Source: Chloroflexota bacterium (GTDB lineage Bacteria; Chloroflexota; Anaerolineae; Anaerolineales; UBA11579). Taken from it: a DNA stretch of 47,261 bases. The notes under the pieces were generated by a model. It was given only the letters and a program-made list of their open reading frames with translations, had not been told where the DNA came from and ran no database searches. The DNA is taken from NCBI GenBank assembly GCA_023485685.1, contig JAMCZK010000032.1:8062-55322 (forward strand). Reading direction: 5' to 3'. Below, in pieces: positions 6,388-14,480 of the stretch. Numbering within the stretch: the first letter of the stretch is position 1; each line of letters opens with the position of its first letter. A program made the translations under genes and the position numbers.

Positions 6388-8568
6388 TTAGTCCTTGTTC
6401 TTCTCTACAAGCTCCAGTTTGGCAAAGGCAGCCATTACCTTTTTAAGGCCGACATCCTCGAAGAAGATATCGACTACCTCGTCATCATCCTGGATACGGC
6501 TGTTGAGCACCATGCCTTGACCCCAGGCCGGGTGGCGAACGTTCATTCCCGGTTTGAATTGTGGCTGCAAAATGGGCGCCGATTCTTTTGGCGGCAGCTC
6601 CCATCGATCCGGGCGGAAGGGATGCTCCAGTCGCGTCTGGTTTCCGCCTTGGATGAGTTCATCAGGCAGGTCGTCCAAGAAACGGGATGGGATCACGGCC
6701 TCCGAATACCCATGGCTGTTGCGATAGATGTCGTGCAGCAAAATGAGTTCGTTCTTGGCGCGGGTGATGCCCACGTAGAAGAGTCGGCGTTCTTCCGCCA
6801 TTTCTTCCGGGTCATCGAAAGAGCGCGAGTGCGGCAGCATGCCATCATCCAGCCCAGTAATGAAGACCACAGGGAATTCCAAACCTTTTGCCGCGTGTAG
6901 TGTCAGTAAAGTGGGCACCTCAGCGGTTTCGTCTAGTGTGTCCTGGTCGGAGATCAGGGCAATGTTCTCTAGGAACTCACCCAACCCGCGGTCTTTGTAT
7001 TCGGACGCCAGGCGGCGCAATTCCTGCACGTTATCCCAGCGGTCAACGCCTTCTTCTTCGGGACCTTCAGCCAACAGGTGACCGTGGTAATCCACGTCGG
7101 CCAGGATGCGGTCCATCAACTCCATGGGGTCGGCCTCCGCGGCCAGCGCGTGCCAACGCGCCAGCAATTTGCCAAATGACGTCATGGCTTGCAAAGCGAG
7201 CGAAGACAATGTCGAAAAGATTGGATCGTGGGGGTTTTCTCCGAGTCGCATCACTAACAAGCCGGGCGTAGTCTTCTGCGCCAGTGCCAGAGTGCGCAGC
7301 GCGGCTTGTGCTTTCATGCCGATGCGACGGGTCGGCACATTGATGACGCGGCCCAGGCTGGCTTCGTCACTCGGGTTGTAAGCCAGCCGCAAGTAACAAA
7401 GCATATCTTTCACTTCGCGGCGACCATAGAAGCGCTGAGCGCCCACCAGCTTGTAGGGTAGATTGGCTTGTAGGAAGGCTTCTTCGATTACGCGAGACTG
7501 CGCGTTGACGCGATACATCACGGCGAACTCGCCTGGCCTGGCTTTTTTGTTGGCTACTGCGGCCGCGATAGTGTCCACAATAAAACGCCCAGCCTCTTCT
7601 TCGTTCAATACCTGGTGCAGTTCGATCTTCTCACCGGCGCCGCGCTCGGTGAATAGCTGTTTGCGCGTGCGATGCGGATTGCGGTCGATCACTGCCATCG
7701 CCGCGTCCAGAATGCGCTGGGTGGAGCGATAATTCTGCTCGAGCAGGATCACTTGTGCGTCCGGAAAATCTTGTTCGAAGCGCAGCACATTGCGATAATC
7801 GGCGCCTCGCCAGCGATATATGGATTGGTCCGTGTCGCCCACTACATACAGGTTGTGGTGGAAACATGCCAGGTGCTTCAATAGCACATACTGCGCCTGG
7901 TTGGTATCCTGGAATTCGTCCACCAGGACGTGCTCAAAACGCTGAGCATACTTCTTGCGCGTCTCGACATTGTCATCCAATAGTTTGGCTGTCCACAGCA
8001 GCAGGTCGTCGAAATCGACCGCGTTGCTAGCCAGCAGCATTTGCTGGTAGCGCTGGTAAACACGCGCGATCACCTCGTCGCGGTAACTATTGATGGGGAG
8101 ATCCTCGGGCAGTTGCAATTCATTCTTTGCCTGCGAGATGCGCGCGTGCACACCCACAGGACGGTGCATCTTCTCGTCGATGTTCATTTCCCGGATGGCA
8201 TTGCGAACCAGGCTGACCTGGTCATCCGTATCGTAGATGACAAAGTTTTCGTTAAAAGGCAATGAGGCCGCCTCCACGCGCAGGAGCCGAGCGCAAATGG
8301 AGTGGAAGGTGCCCAGAGTTAGGCCACGGGGTTTGCCGCCCAGCAGGCTTTCTACCCGGGAAACCATTTCCTTGGCTGCCTTGTTGGTGAACGTGACCGC
8401 AAGGATATGGTACGGTTGGACGCCTAATTGGCTGATCAGGTAGGCGATTCGGTGGGTGAGTACCCGTGTCTTTCCCGAACCCGGCCCCGCCAATACCAGA
8501 ACAGGCCCCATACCAGCGGTCAGCGCCTGCTGCTGCTGGGAGTTTAGTCCCGTTTTCAGGTCGACCAT
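6388..8568 (-). CDS. pcrA: ATP-dependent 3'-5' DNA helicase, UvrD/PcrA type (SF1A)
   Basis: Unwinds DNA in repair and replication restart. The 726-residue protein has the SF1 motifs in order: Q-motif (LNSQQQQAL), Walker A GPGSGKT (28-34), TFTNKAAKEM (Ia), VDEFQDTN (II), GDTDQSIYRWRGA (III), QNYRSTQ (IV), TLHAAKGLEF (V) and LFYVGITRAK (VI). The C-terminus ends in a short PcrA-like tail (VRHPAWGQGMVL, then a beta-rich end) which binds RNA polymerase in PcrA/UvrD. The start at 8568 lies about at the predicted transcript start, so the message may be leaderless. It is first in an operon with galE and the deoxyribosyltransferase-like gene. Confidence 0.95.
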   Translation of the reverse strand: MVDLKTGLNSQQQQALTAGMGPVLVLAGPGSGKTRVLTHRIAYLISQLGVQPYHILAVTFTNKAAKEMVSRVESLLGGKPRGLTLGTFHSICARLLRVEAASLPFNENFVIYDTDDQVSLVRNAIREMNIDEKMHRPVGVHARISQAKNELQLPEDLPINSYRDEVIARVYQRYQQMLLASNAVDFDDLLLWTAKLLDDNVETRKKYAQRFEHVLVDEFQDTNQAQYVLLKHLACFHHNLYVVGDTDQSIYRWRGADYRNVLRFEQDFPDAQVILLEQNYRSTQRILDAAMAVIDRNPHRTRKQLFTERGAGEKIELHQVLNEEEAGRFIVDTIAAAVANKKARPGEFAVMYRVNAQSRVIEEAFLQANLPYKLVGAQRFYGRREVKDMLCYLRLAYNPSDEASLGRVINVPTRRIGMKAQAALRTLALAQKTTPGLLVMRLGENPHDPIFSTLSSLALQAMTSFGKLLARWHALAAEADPMELMDRILADVDYHGHLLAEGPEEEGVDRWDNVQELRRLASEYKDRGLGEFLENIALISDQDTLDETAEVPTLLTLHAAKGLEFPVVFITGLDDGMLPHSRSFDDPEEMAEERRLFYVGITRAKNELILLHDIYRNSHGYSEAVIPSRFLDDLPDELIQGGNQTRLEHPFRPDRWELPPKESAPILQPQFKPGMNVRHPAWGQGMVLNSRIQDDDEVVDIFFEDVGLKKVMAAFAKLELVEKNKD

Positions 8569-8575
8569 GCCGAGG

Positions 8576-8602
8576 ATTGTACTGTATAGGTTAAAGCTGC
8601 AA
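8576..8602 (-). promoter_or_regulatory. Candidate promoter of pcrA
   Basis: On the minus strand TTGCAG (8602-8597) and TACAAT (8581-8576) are 15 bases apart. The predicted transcript would begin at or next to the ATG at 8568. Confidence 0.4.
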
Positions 8603-8613
8603 GCCGAGTCCTA

Positions 8614-8642
8614 TTGAACGCTTGCGCATGTCGTTGTATCAT
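8614..8642 (+). promoter_or_regulatory. Sigma70-type promoter of the EF-Tu-domain-2-like gene
   Basis: TTGAAC (8614-8619) and TATCAT (8637-8642) are separated by 17 bases, about 32 bases before the ATG at 8675, whose ribosome site is GGAGGT. It is divergent from the pcrA promoter. Confidence 0.7.
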
Positions 8643-8674
8643 GGGTGCGAGAATCGACCCTTTCGGAGGTCATC

Positions 8675-9214
8675 ATGGAGAGAAAGATCGGAGAAGTAAC
8701 CCATTTCTTTGCCGGACCCAGCGCCGCGGTACTACGGCTTTCGTCGGAGCTGAAGATCGGCGATGAAATCCACATCGTTGGATTCACTACGGACTTAAGC
8801 GAAAAAGTGATGTCCATGCAGATTAACCACAACGATGTGAACAGCGCCAGACCTGGCGACGATGTTGCCATCCTGGTGAAGGACCGCGTGCGGGAAGGTG
8901 ACGAGGTCTTTATGGTGGAGAAGGAGACCATGGCAGAGGCGCCCAAGATGCTGGCGCCAGAGGCGAAGCCGGTGACACCCGAACCGGTTGCCCCGCCGAC
9001 ATCAGCCCCGCCTATGGTTACGCCAAAGCCCTCAACCCCGAAAAGGGTTGCCCAGGTAGCCAAAGCCCCGGCTAAACCCAAGGCCAAGCCCAAGGTGAAG
9101 GCGAAGCCAAAAGCAAAAGCCAAGGCGAAGCCCAAGGCGAAAGCCAAGAAGGCTAAACCAAAAGCGACAAAGGGCAAGGCGAAGGCCAAGCCGAAGAAGA
9201 AATCACGGCGATAA
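8675..9214 (+). CDS. EF-Tu domain-2-like beta-barrel protein with a lysine-rich, histone-H1-like tail
   Basis: 179 residues in two unlike parts. Residues 1-82 resemble domain 2 of translational GTPases (GEVTHFF, LKIGDEIHIVG, V.SMQ..H..V..A.PGDDVAILV, RVREGDEVFMVE), without any GTPase domain. After a Pro/Thr-rich linker (83-125), residues 126-179 are almost only Lys, Ala and Pro (KPKAK/KAKA repeats), like bacterial histone-H1-type tails that bind nucleic acid. The matching DNA is a degenerate tandem repeat. The true start is ATG 8675 behind GGAGGT; an in-frame GTG at 8645 lies almost at the promoter. The stand-alone barrel is known as an elongation-factor-like protein; its fusion to this tail suggests an RNA- or ribosome-linked role, which is inference. 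Confidence 0.8.
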   Translation: MERKIGEVTHFFAGPSAAVLRLSSELKIGDEIHIVGFTTDLSEKVMSMQINHNDVNSARPGDDVAILVKDRVREGDEVFMVEKETMAEAPKMLAPEAKPVTPEPVAPPTSAPPMVTPKPSTPKRVAQVAKAPAKPKAKPKVKAKPKAKAKAKPKAKAKKAKPKATKGKAKAKPKKKSRR

Positions 9215-9277
9215 CGCCAATTGAGTGGGGGTAGGGAATTATCTCTGGGTACAATACCCGCCTCTGGGTATTTAAAT

Positions 9278-9841
9278 TTGCCTCGCTTAATTATCCTTTT
9301 TGGATCTCTCCTGGTCATCTTGTTTTTGGTCTCCTGCGGCTCCGCACCCAGTCTGGAATCATTGGCTGTAACAGCTGAGCATATGGCAGGCACTGGCGTG
9401 GCGCTCACACTTACTGCCGCGCCTACAAGCACGCCAATACCCAGCGCGACTTTCACCGCCACATCTGCGCCAACGCAGATCCAGACCCCGGCAATAGAAT
9501 TCCCCACAACGACAGCAACTGTTTTCATTGCAGTGGGTACTCAAGCCAACGCGCTTCCCACAGCGGTTTCCGCCGAGGGACGGGCAGATAAATCAGATAG
9601 CCAGACTTACTTGCTCCTGCAAAATAATACCGACCAGGTTATTTGGTTTATTATCGACAGTCCCATTTATCTCGAATACCGATTTTCGGATACGTTTGGA
9701 ATACTGATCCCCCAAGGCGATTATCATTACCGCGCCTACATTGGAAGCAAAGGGCCAATCGAAGGAAGTTTCCATATTGGCAACCAGGACAAACACACCC
9801 TCGCCTTCACTGCAGGAAAAGTTCTTTTTCAAGGACCATGA
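9278..9841 (+). CDS. Small lipoprotein with Thr/Pro-rich linker, paralogue 1
   Basis: 187 residues. The signal peptide ends in a lipobox (FLVSC, Cys20). A mature-start helix (SLAVTAEHMAGTGVALTLTAAPTST) is followed by a Thr/Pro/Ala-rich linker and a C-terminal globular segment of about 70 residues (TYLLLQNNTDQVIWFII, PQGDYHYRAYIGSKGP, EGSFHIGNQDKHTLAF). I do not recognise the domain. The next gene is a diverged copy with the same three-part plan. The start is uncertain: TTG 9278 gives a normal signal peptide and follows a TACAAT box at 9250, while the longer frame from TTG 9221 would begin upstream of that box. Its TGA overlaps the next ATG (ATGA). Confidence 0.7.
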   Translation: MPRLIILFGSLLVILFLVSCGSAPSLESLAVTAEHMAGTGVALTLTAAPTSTPIPSATFTATSAPTQIQTPAIEFPTTTATVFIAVGTQANALPTAVSAEGRADKSDSQTYLLLQNNTDQVIWFIIDSPIYLEYRFSDTFGILIPQGDYHYRAYIGSKGPIEGSFHIGNQDKHTLAFTAGKVLFQGP

Positions 9842-10419
9842 CGTTGAAAAAAACCCTCGTACTTTTGTTTTCTTCGCTGTTTTTTTTGCTTTCTGCTTGC
9901 GCTCCTGGGAGCTTGAGCGCTGACCAGTTGGAGGCTACCGCCAAAGATTTGTCCTCGACATGGATTGCGCTCACGTTGACTGCTCTGCCCACCAACACAG
10001 CGCTGCCCACAGCCACCTCACAACCCAGCTCCACGTTCACTCCGCTACCATCTCCATCACCCAGCGGAACAGCGCCTGTCTCGCCCACCTCGGCACCCAC
10101 GTCTCTCCCTACCTGGACACCATATGGCCAGGCCGAGCCTGAGGCCTTTGCCAGCGCTCAAGCAAATAAATCCGACCTGAATGCGCCTTTGTTTTTTGAA
10201 AATAAAAGCGGAGAAGAGATTCAATTTGTCTTTCTATCGCCGCGCTACCAGGAATACAAATTCAAGGGCAACATGACGCTGATTTTGCCCGAAGGCCAAT
10301 ACAGCTACCGCGCCTGGATCGGCAAAGCCGGGCCATTCAATGGCAGCTTCAGTATCACCAATGGGGATAAACACGTTCTCACCTTCTACGCCGATAAGAT
10401 TCATTTCTCAACGCCTTAA
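9838..10419 (+). CDS. Small lipoprotein with Thr/Pro-rich linker, paralogue 2
   Basis: 193 residues, with lipobox LLSAC (Cys21), a helix DQLEATAKDLSSTWIALTLTALPTN close to that of its neighbour, a Ser/Thr/Pro linker, and a C-terminal domain (LFFENKSGEEIQFVFLSPRYQEYKF, PEGQYSYRAWIGKAGP, NGSFSITNGDKHVLTF) that aligns along its whole length with paralogue 1. This is a tandem duplication. The conserved GxYxYRAWIGxxGPxxGSFxIxNxDKHxLxF block suggests a small beta-sandwich displayed on the membrane surface; function is unknown. It is translationally coupled at both ends: ATGA with the previous gene and TAATG with holB. Confidence 0.78.
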   Translation: MTLKKTLVLLFSSLFFLLSACAPGSLSADQLEATAKDLSSTWIALTLTALPTNTALPTATSQPSSTFTPLPSPSPSGTAPVSPTSAPTSLPTWTPYGQAEPEAFASAQANKSDLNAPLFFENKSGEEIQFVFLSPRYQEYKFKGNMTLILPEGQYSYRAWIGKAGPFNGSFSITNGDKHVLTFYADKIHFSTP

Positions 10420-11411
10420 TGTCTGGGAACTGGGGCTTGCTCGGTCATGAATGGGCGGTGCAATTGCTCAAAGGGCAGATTGGCTCTGGCCGCTTGCGCC
10501 ATGCATATTTATTCACCGGGCCAGACGGCGTTGGCCGCCGCACGTTGGCGCTGCGCCTGGCCCAGGCGTTGAATTGCACTAACCCACCTGCGCCCGGAGA
10601 ATTCTGCGGCGACTGCCGCGCCTGCCGGGGTTTTGCGCGCGCACAGCACCCCGACCTGTTAATTATCGAGCGTCAGGAGGGAGATCGCGAAATCAAGATC
10701 GCCGCGGTAAGAGAGCTGAGCCGCTCCCTATCGCGCACTCCGCTCGAGGCCCGCTTCCAGATTGCCCTCTTGTTGGATTTCGAGTTTGCCAGTGAAGAAG
10801 CGGCCAATGCCTTATTGAAAACGTTGGAAGAGCCAAGCCCCTCGGTGGTGCTCTGCCTCACCGCGCCCGACGCGGACAGCCTGCCAACCACTATCGTTTC
10901 GCGCTGCGAATTGCTGCGTCTGCGACCGGTGCCTGTCGCGCAATTGGCATCTGCTCTGGCAGCCCGTCTTTCCGTCCAGGTTGATAAGGCGGGGCTATTA
11001 TCCAGTCTCAGTGGTGGGTGCCCCGGTCTGGCTCTCAAATGGCATCAGCAGCCTGAAGCCCTGGAACAGCGCACCGAATGGCTGGAGGCCGGGGAGAAAC
11101 TGCTCTATGTCAATCGCGTGCAGCGATTTGCCTTCGCGGAAAAGGTCAGCAGGGATCGTGAAGCCCTGCGCGGTCTTCTGTTTGTGTGGCTGACTTTTTG
11201 GCGAGACCTGGTAATCTGCACAGGCCACTCTTCGGCGCCGATTTCCAACATGGATAAACAAGAAGCGCTCGACAATCTAGCGGCGCGTCTGACCCTGACG
11301 ATGGCACAAAAGGCGCTCAGAGCCACCGAACGCGCCCTGGGGCAACTAAATACCAATGTGAATGCCCGGTTGGCAATGGAAGGGCTTTTACTTCAGCTTC
11401 CCGCGCTCTGA
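10419..11411 (+). CDS. holB: DNA polymerase III, delta' subunit
   Basis: Clamp-loader subunit that opens the beta sliding clamp together with DnaX and delta. The 330-residue AAA+ protein begins WGLLGHEWAV..L. It has a P-loop-like GPDGVGRRT in which the Walker Lys is Arg, four zinc-binding Cys (CTNPPAPGEFCGDCRAC), NALLKTLEEPS, and the sensor-1 SRC motif (TIVSRCELLRL). Loss of P-loop function is normal for delta'. Placement behind two lipoprotein genes is odd, but the start codon overlaps the preceding stop, so it is co-translated with them. Confidence 0.93.
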   Translation: MSGNWGLLGHEWAVQLLKGQIGSGRLRHAYLFTGPDGVGRRTLALRLAQALNCTNPPAPGEFCGDCRACRGFARAQHPDLLIIERQEGDREIKIAAVRELSRSLSRTPLEARFQIALLLDFEFASEEAANALLKTLEEPSPSVVLCLTAPDADSLPTTIVSRCELLRLRPVPVAQLASALAARLSVQVDKAGLLSSLSGGCPGLALKWHQQPEALEQRTEWLEAGEKLLYVNRVQRFAFAEKVSRDREALRGLLFVWLTFWRDLVICTGHSSAPISNMDKQEALDNLAARLTLTMAQKALRATERALGQLNTNVNARLAMEGLLLQLPAL

Positions 11412-11430
11412 GGTGCCCGAGAACCCCGAA

Positions 11431-11449
11431 AGTATAGCTATGCTATACT
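11431..11449 (+). promoter_or_regulatory. Palindrome with extended -10 upstream of the GAF-GAF-PAS kinase
   Basis: AGTATAGC-TAT-GCTATACT is an 8-bp perfect inverted repeat. Its right half contains TGC-TATACT, an extended -10 that would start transcription near 11456, about 44 bases before the ATG. The symmetric sequence over a promoter could be an operator. Confidence 0.45.
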
Positions 11450-11499
11450 GATTTTGAAGCGCATATTTTTAAAAAGAGACACTAAAACTACCCTTTAAG

Positions 11500-13617
11500 A
11501 TGATGTCCACGAATGTTATCAGGGAAGGAGGGCGCACCAAGGCTTCCCTTGACCTGCTCTATCATATTAGCCACGAGCTGGCATCGGCGTTGGAGTTGCG
11601 CACGGTGTTGGAGCGTGTCATTAAGCTCTCCCTTGAGAATGTGAGCGGCGGTCGCGGCAGTATCATCGTGTTGGACGATAAGGGCAACCCGGTCGATTCC
11701 ATTATCGTCGTCGGGAACAAAGTCATCCAGGAGACTACAGAACAACTTAAATTCACATTGGACCAGGGCCTGGCCGGCTGGGTGCGTAAAAACCATCAGG
11801 CAGCCCTGATACCGGACACCAGCCTCGACAAACGCTGGCAGCGTCCTGCCCGCGGCGAGGAAGCCAAGGCGGGGCCCAAATCCGTAGTAAGCGCGCCGCT
11901 GATCGTGCGCGACCAACTGGTGGGTGTGATGACGCTTACCCATCCCGAGATCGGTTTTTTCACTGAAGAGCATCTTAGTTTGGTTCAAACCATCTCTGAT
12001 CAGGCGGCCTTCGCCGTGCTCAACGCCCGCCTGTATGCTGAGACCAAGCGCCGGGCCACTATTATGACGGCCATCGCCGATAGTGCTCGCGCCATTGGCG
12101 CCAGCTTACAGCTCGACGAAGTACTGCAGACTATCCTGGAACAGACCACTAAGGCCCTCGAGGTGGAGGCCGTATCCTTGGCGCTGGTGGAGCCGGGTGG
12201 CAAAGACCTGGTCTTCCGCGCCGCTACCGGCAAGCAAGGCAAGAAGGTGATCGGTTTACGCATCAGAATGGGGCAAGGAATCGCAGGGTGGGTAGCCAAA
12301 GCCGGAGAAGGCCTCATTGTCCGGGATGCACAGTCGGATCCGCGCTTTTTCGCTAAGGTTGACGAAGCGACCGGCTACAAAACGCGTGCCGTTGCTTGCG
12401 CCCCCATCCGGGCCAGGAAGAAAGTCATCGGCGTGCTGGAGGCGCTCAATCCCACGACGGGAACTTTCGACAACAATGACTTGCCGGTGCTGGAAGGCAT
12501 CGGAAACCTGGCAGGCACCGCGATTGAGCACGCCCAATTGTTTGAGCAGATGGAAGCAGCCCGTACCCGCTATCTCGATTTGTTCGAGGATAGCATCGAC
12601 CCCATCCTCATTACTGACTTAGATGGCAACATTATCGAGACGAACAAGCAAGCCGATTTTTTGATTGGTTTCGACAAAAAAACGTTGCAGCAGATGAATG
12701 TGCATACGCTGCATCAGGCCGATTACAAGGTGTTGGGCCAGGATATGGCCAAGGTCAAGGAAGGAGCCTCGGTTTCGTACGAATCGGTATTACAAGGCAA
12801 GGATGCAGACCAGATCTTCATCGATGTCTATGTCCACCGCATTACCGTGGATGGCGTGGAACAGTTGCAATGGATTCTGCGCGACATCACCGAGCGCAAG
12901 AATCTAGACACATTGCGTGAAGACCTGGCTTCCATGATTTACCACGACCTGCGCTCGCCATTGGCTAACGTGGTTTCGGGTTTGGACGTGCTCGAAATGA
13001 TGTTGCCCAAGGACAAGGACCCTACCATTCGTTCTGTGCTCGATATCGCTATGCGTTCCACGGAACGCGTGCAGCGCCTGGCAAATTCGTTGCTGGACAC
13101 CTCCCGCATGGAAGCCGGTCAGCGCATCGGCAGCCCGGAACCTACTCAGGTCATCGACTTGGTGCAAATGGCACTGGAGGCCGTGACGCCCGCTGCTCAG
13201 GGCAAGGAAGTGAAGATGGAAGCCGCGGTCCCCAAGGGTTTGCCGCGAGTAATGGCGGACGCGGAGATGATTCGCCGCGTGTTCATCAATCTCATCGAAA
13301 ACGCCATCAAGTATTCCACTGAAGGGATGGTCGTCACTGTGGGCGCCAGGCGCGCCGGGGATTACGTGGAAATGTGGGTGCAGGATCAGGCACGCGGCAT
13401 CCCCAAAGCAGACCAGGAGCGCATCTTCGAAAAATTTGCGCGCGTGCAAGTCAGCGCTGGGGCCACCGGTAAAACCAAAGGCCTCGGATTGGGGCTGGCT
13501 TATTGCAAGCTGGCGGTGGAAGGGCATGGGGGCAAGATTTGGGTGGAGAGCGAAGTGGGTAGAGGTTCACGATTCGCCTTCACCATTCCAATCGCACGTA
13601 CAGGCCAATTGCAATGA
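11500..13617 (+). CDS. Soluble sensor histidine kinase with two GAF and one PAS domain
   Basis: 705 residues without membrane segments, so it senses a cytoplasmic signal. Order: GAF1 (about 18-178), GAF2 (about 190-348), PAS (about 355-465, ending in the usual DITERKNL), HisKA with His482 (IYHDLRSPLANVV), then the ATPase core: N-box NLIENAIKYS (Asn601), G1 DQARGIP, F-box IFEKFARV and G2 GLGLGLAYC. In G1 the first Gly of DxGxG is Ala, a mild change that may still be compatible with ATP binding. The start is one of two adjacent ATGs. Its stop overlaps the ATG of the next gene (ATGA). No response regulator is adjacent. Confidence 0.92.
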   Translation: MMSTNVIREGGRTKASLDLLYHISHELASALELRTVLERVIKLSLENVSGGRGSIIVLDDKGNPVDSIIVVGNKVIQETTEQLKFTLDQGLAGWVRKNHQAALIPDTSLDKRWQRPARGEEAKAGPKSVVSAPLIVRDQLVGVMTLTHPEIGFFTEEHLSLVQTISDQAAFAVLNARLYAETKRRATIMTAIADSARAIGASLQLDEVLQTILEQTTKALEVEAVSLALVEPGGKDLVFRAATGKQGKKVIGLRIRMGQGIAGWVAKAGEGLIVRDAQSDPRFFAKVDEATGYKTRAVACAPIRARKKVIGVLEALNPTTGTFDNNDLPVLEGIGNLAGTAIEHAQLFEQMEAARTRYLDLFEDSIDPILITDLDGNIIETNKQADFLIGFDKKTLQQMNVHTLHQADYKVLGQDMAKVKEGASVSYESVLQGKDADQIFIDVYVHRITVDGVEQLQWILRDITERKNLDTLREDLASMIYHDLRSPLANVVSGLDVLEMMLPKDKDPTIRSVLDIAMRSTERVQRLANSLLDTSRMEAGQRIGSPEPTQVIDLVQMALEAVTPAAQGKEVKMEAAVPKGLPRVMADAEMIRRVFINLIENAIKYSTEGMVVTVGARRAGDYVEMWVQDQARGIPKADQERIFEKFARVQVSAGATGKTKGLGLGLAYCKLAVEGHGGKIWVESEVGRGSRFAFTIPIARTGQLQ

Positions 13618-14468
13618 AGAAAATTAAGAACCACATCTATTACGAAAACAATTTTACCGGCGCGACCGTGGGCGCGTTACTGTTCTCGAGCGATACAGTG
13701 TTGATCGACGCGCCGTTGAAGCCCGAAGACAGCCGCGCCTGGCTCTCTGATTTGCACAAAGCCGGGGCCAAGCCACGGCGCCTCGCCATAAATCTCGACT
13801 CGCATCCGGACCGCACACTTGGCACGCAAGCACTGGATGCACAAGTGTTGGCACACCGGGAAACCATACGCCAGTTCCGCCGCCGGGCGGCCATCTTCAA
13901 GGCGCTCAAGCAGGAGAGCGGCGCCGAATGGGAAGAGACGCCCGGACTCAGCGGGCTGCGCTGGGTGCTGCCGCGCATCACCTTTACGGATCACACTCTG
14001 CTGTATTTTGATGACCGCGAGCTGCGCCTGGAACTGCACCCGGGTCCTGGCCCTGGCGCCTGCTGGCTGGTTTCCCCCATGGACAAAGTCGTCTTTGTGG
14101 GGGACGCAGTTGTCATTGGGGAGCCTCCCTTCCTGGGGCAAGCCGATATCCCCGCCTGGCTCAAGCAATTGGATGTGCTAAGTTCGCGAACCTTCAAGGG
14201 TTTCACCATCATTGCCGGGCGCGGCGGCAAGGCGACAAGTAAAGACATTGCAGCCATGCGCCGTTTCCTGAAAACCGTGGAAGACAAACTGCGCCGCCTT
14301 GCCAAACGGAAATCCGCGGCAGCCGAGATCGACAAACTGGCGCCAAAGCTGGCGGACAAATTCAAAGCGCCGGCCAAGCGCAAGCTGCTGTATGTGCAGC
14401 GCCTGAAATACGGCATGCAGAATTATTTCACTCGTCGCTACCACCCCGCCAAAGCTCGCACCAACTAG
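13614..14468 (+). CDS. Metallo-beta-lactamase-fold protein with degraded metal site
   Basis: 284 residues with the outline of the MBL fold: ATVGALLFSSDTVLIDAP at the start, the site-defining loop at 60-67, VLAHRETIRQF (79-87), an HPGPGPGACWL loop and VVFVGDAVV (Asp164). The metal ligands are largely lost. The HxHxDH motif reads DSHPDR (62-67), so two His are Asp and Arg; the GH of the second loop is GP; the final GHG-like loop is AGRGGK. It may bind ligand without hydrolase activity, or use another metal set. The C-terminus (from about 215) is rich in Lys/Arg and helical. Start overlaps the kinase stop, suggesting coupled function. Confidence 0.75.
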   Translation: MKKIKNHIYYENNFTGATVGALLFSSDTVLIDAPLKPEDSRAWLSDLHKAGAKPRRLAINLDSHPDRTLGTQALDAQVLAHRETIRQFRRRAAIFKALKQESGAEWEETPGLSGLRWVLPRITFTDHTLLYFDDRELRLELHPGPGPGACWLVSPMDKVVFVGDAVVIGEPPFLGQADIPAWLKQLDVLSSRTFKGFTIIAGRGGKATSKDIAAMRRFLKTVEDKLRRLAKRKSAAAEIDKLAPKLADKFKAPAKRKLLYVQRLKYGMQNYFTRRYHPAKARTN

Positions 14469-14480
14469 CCTGATCTCGCC

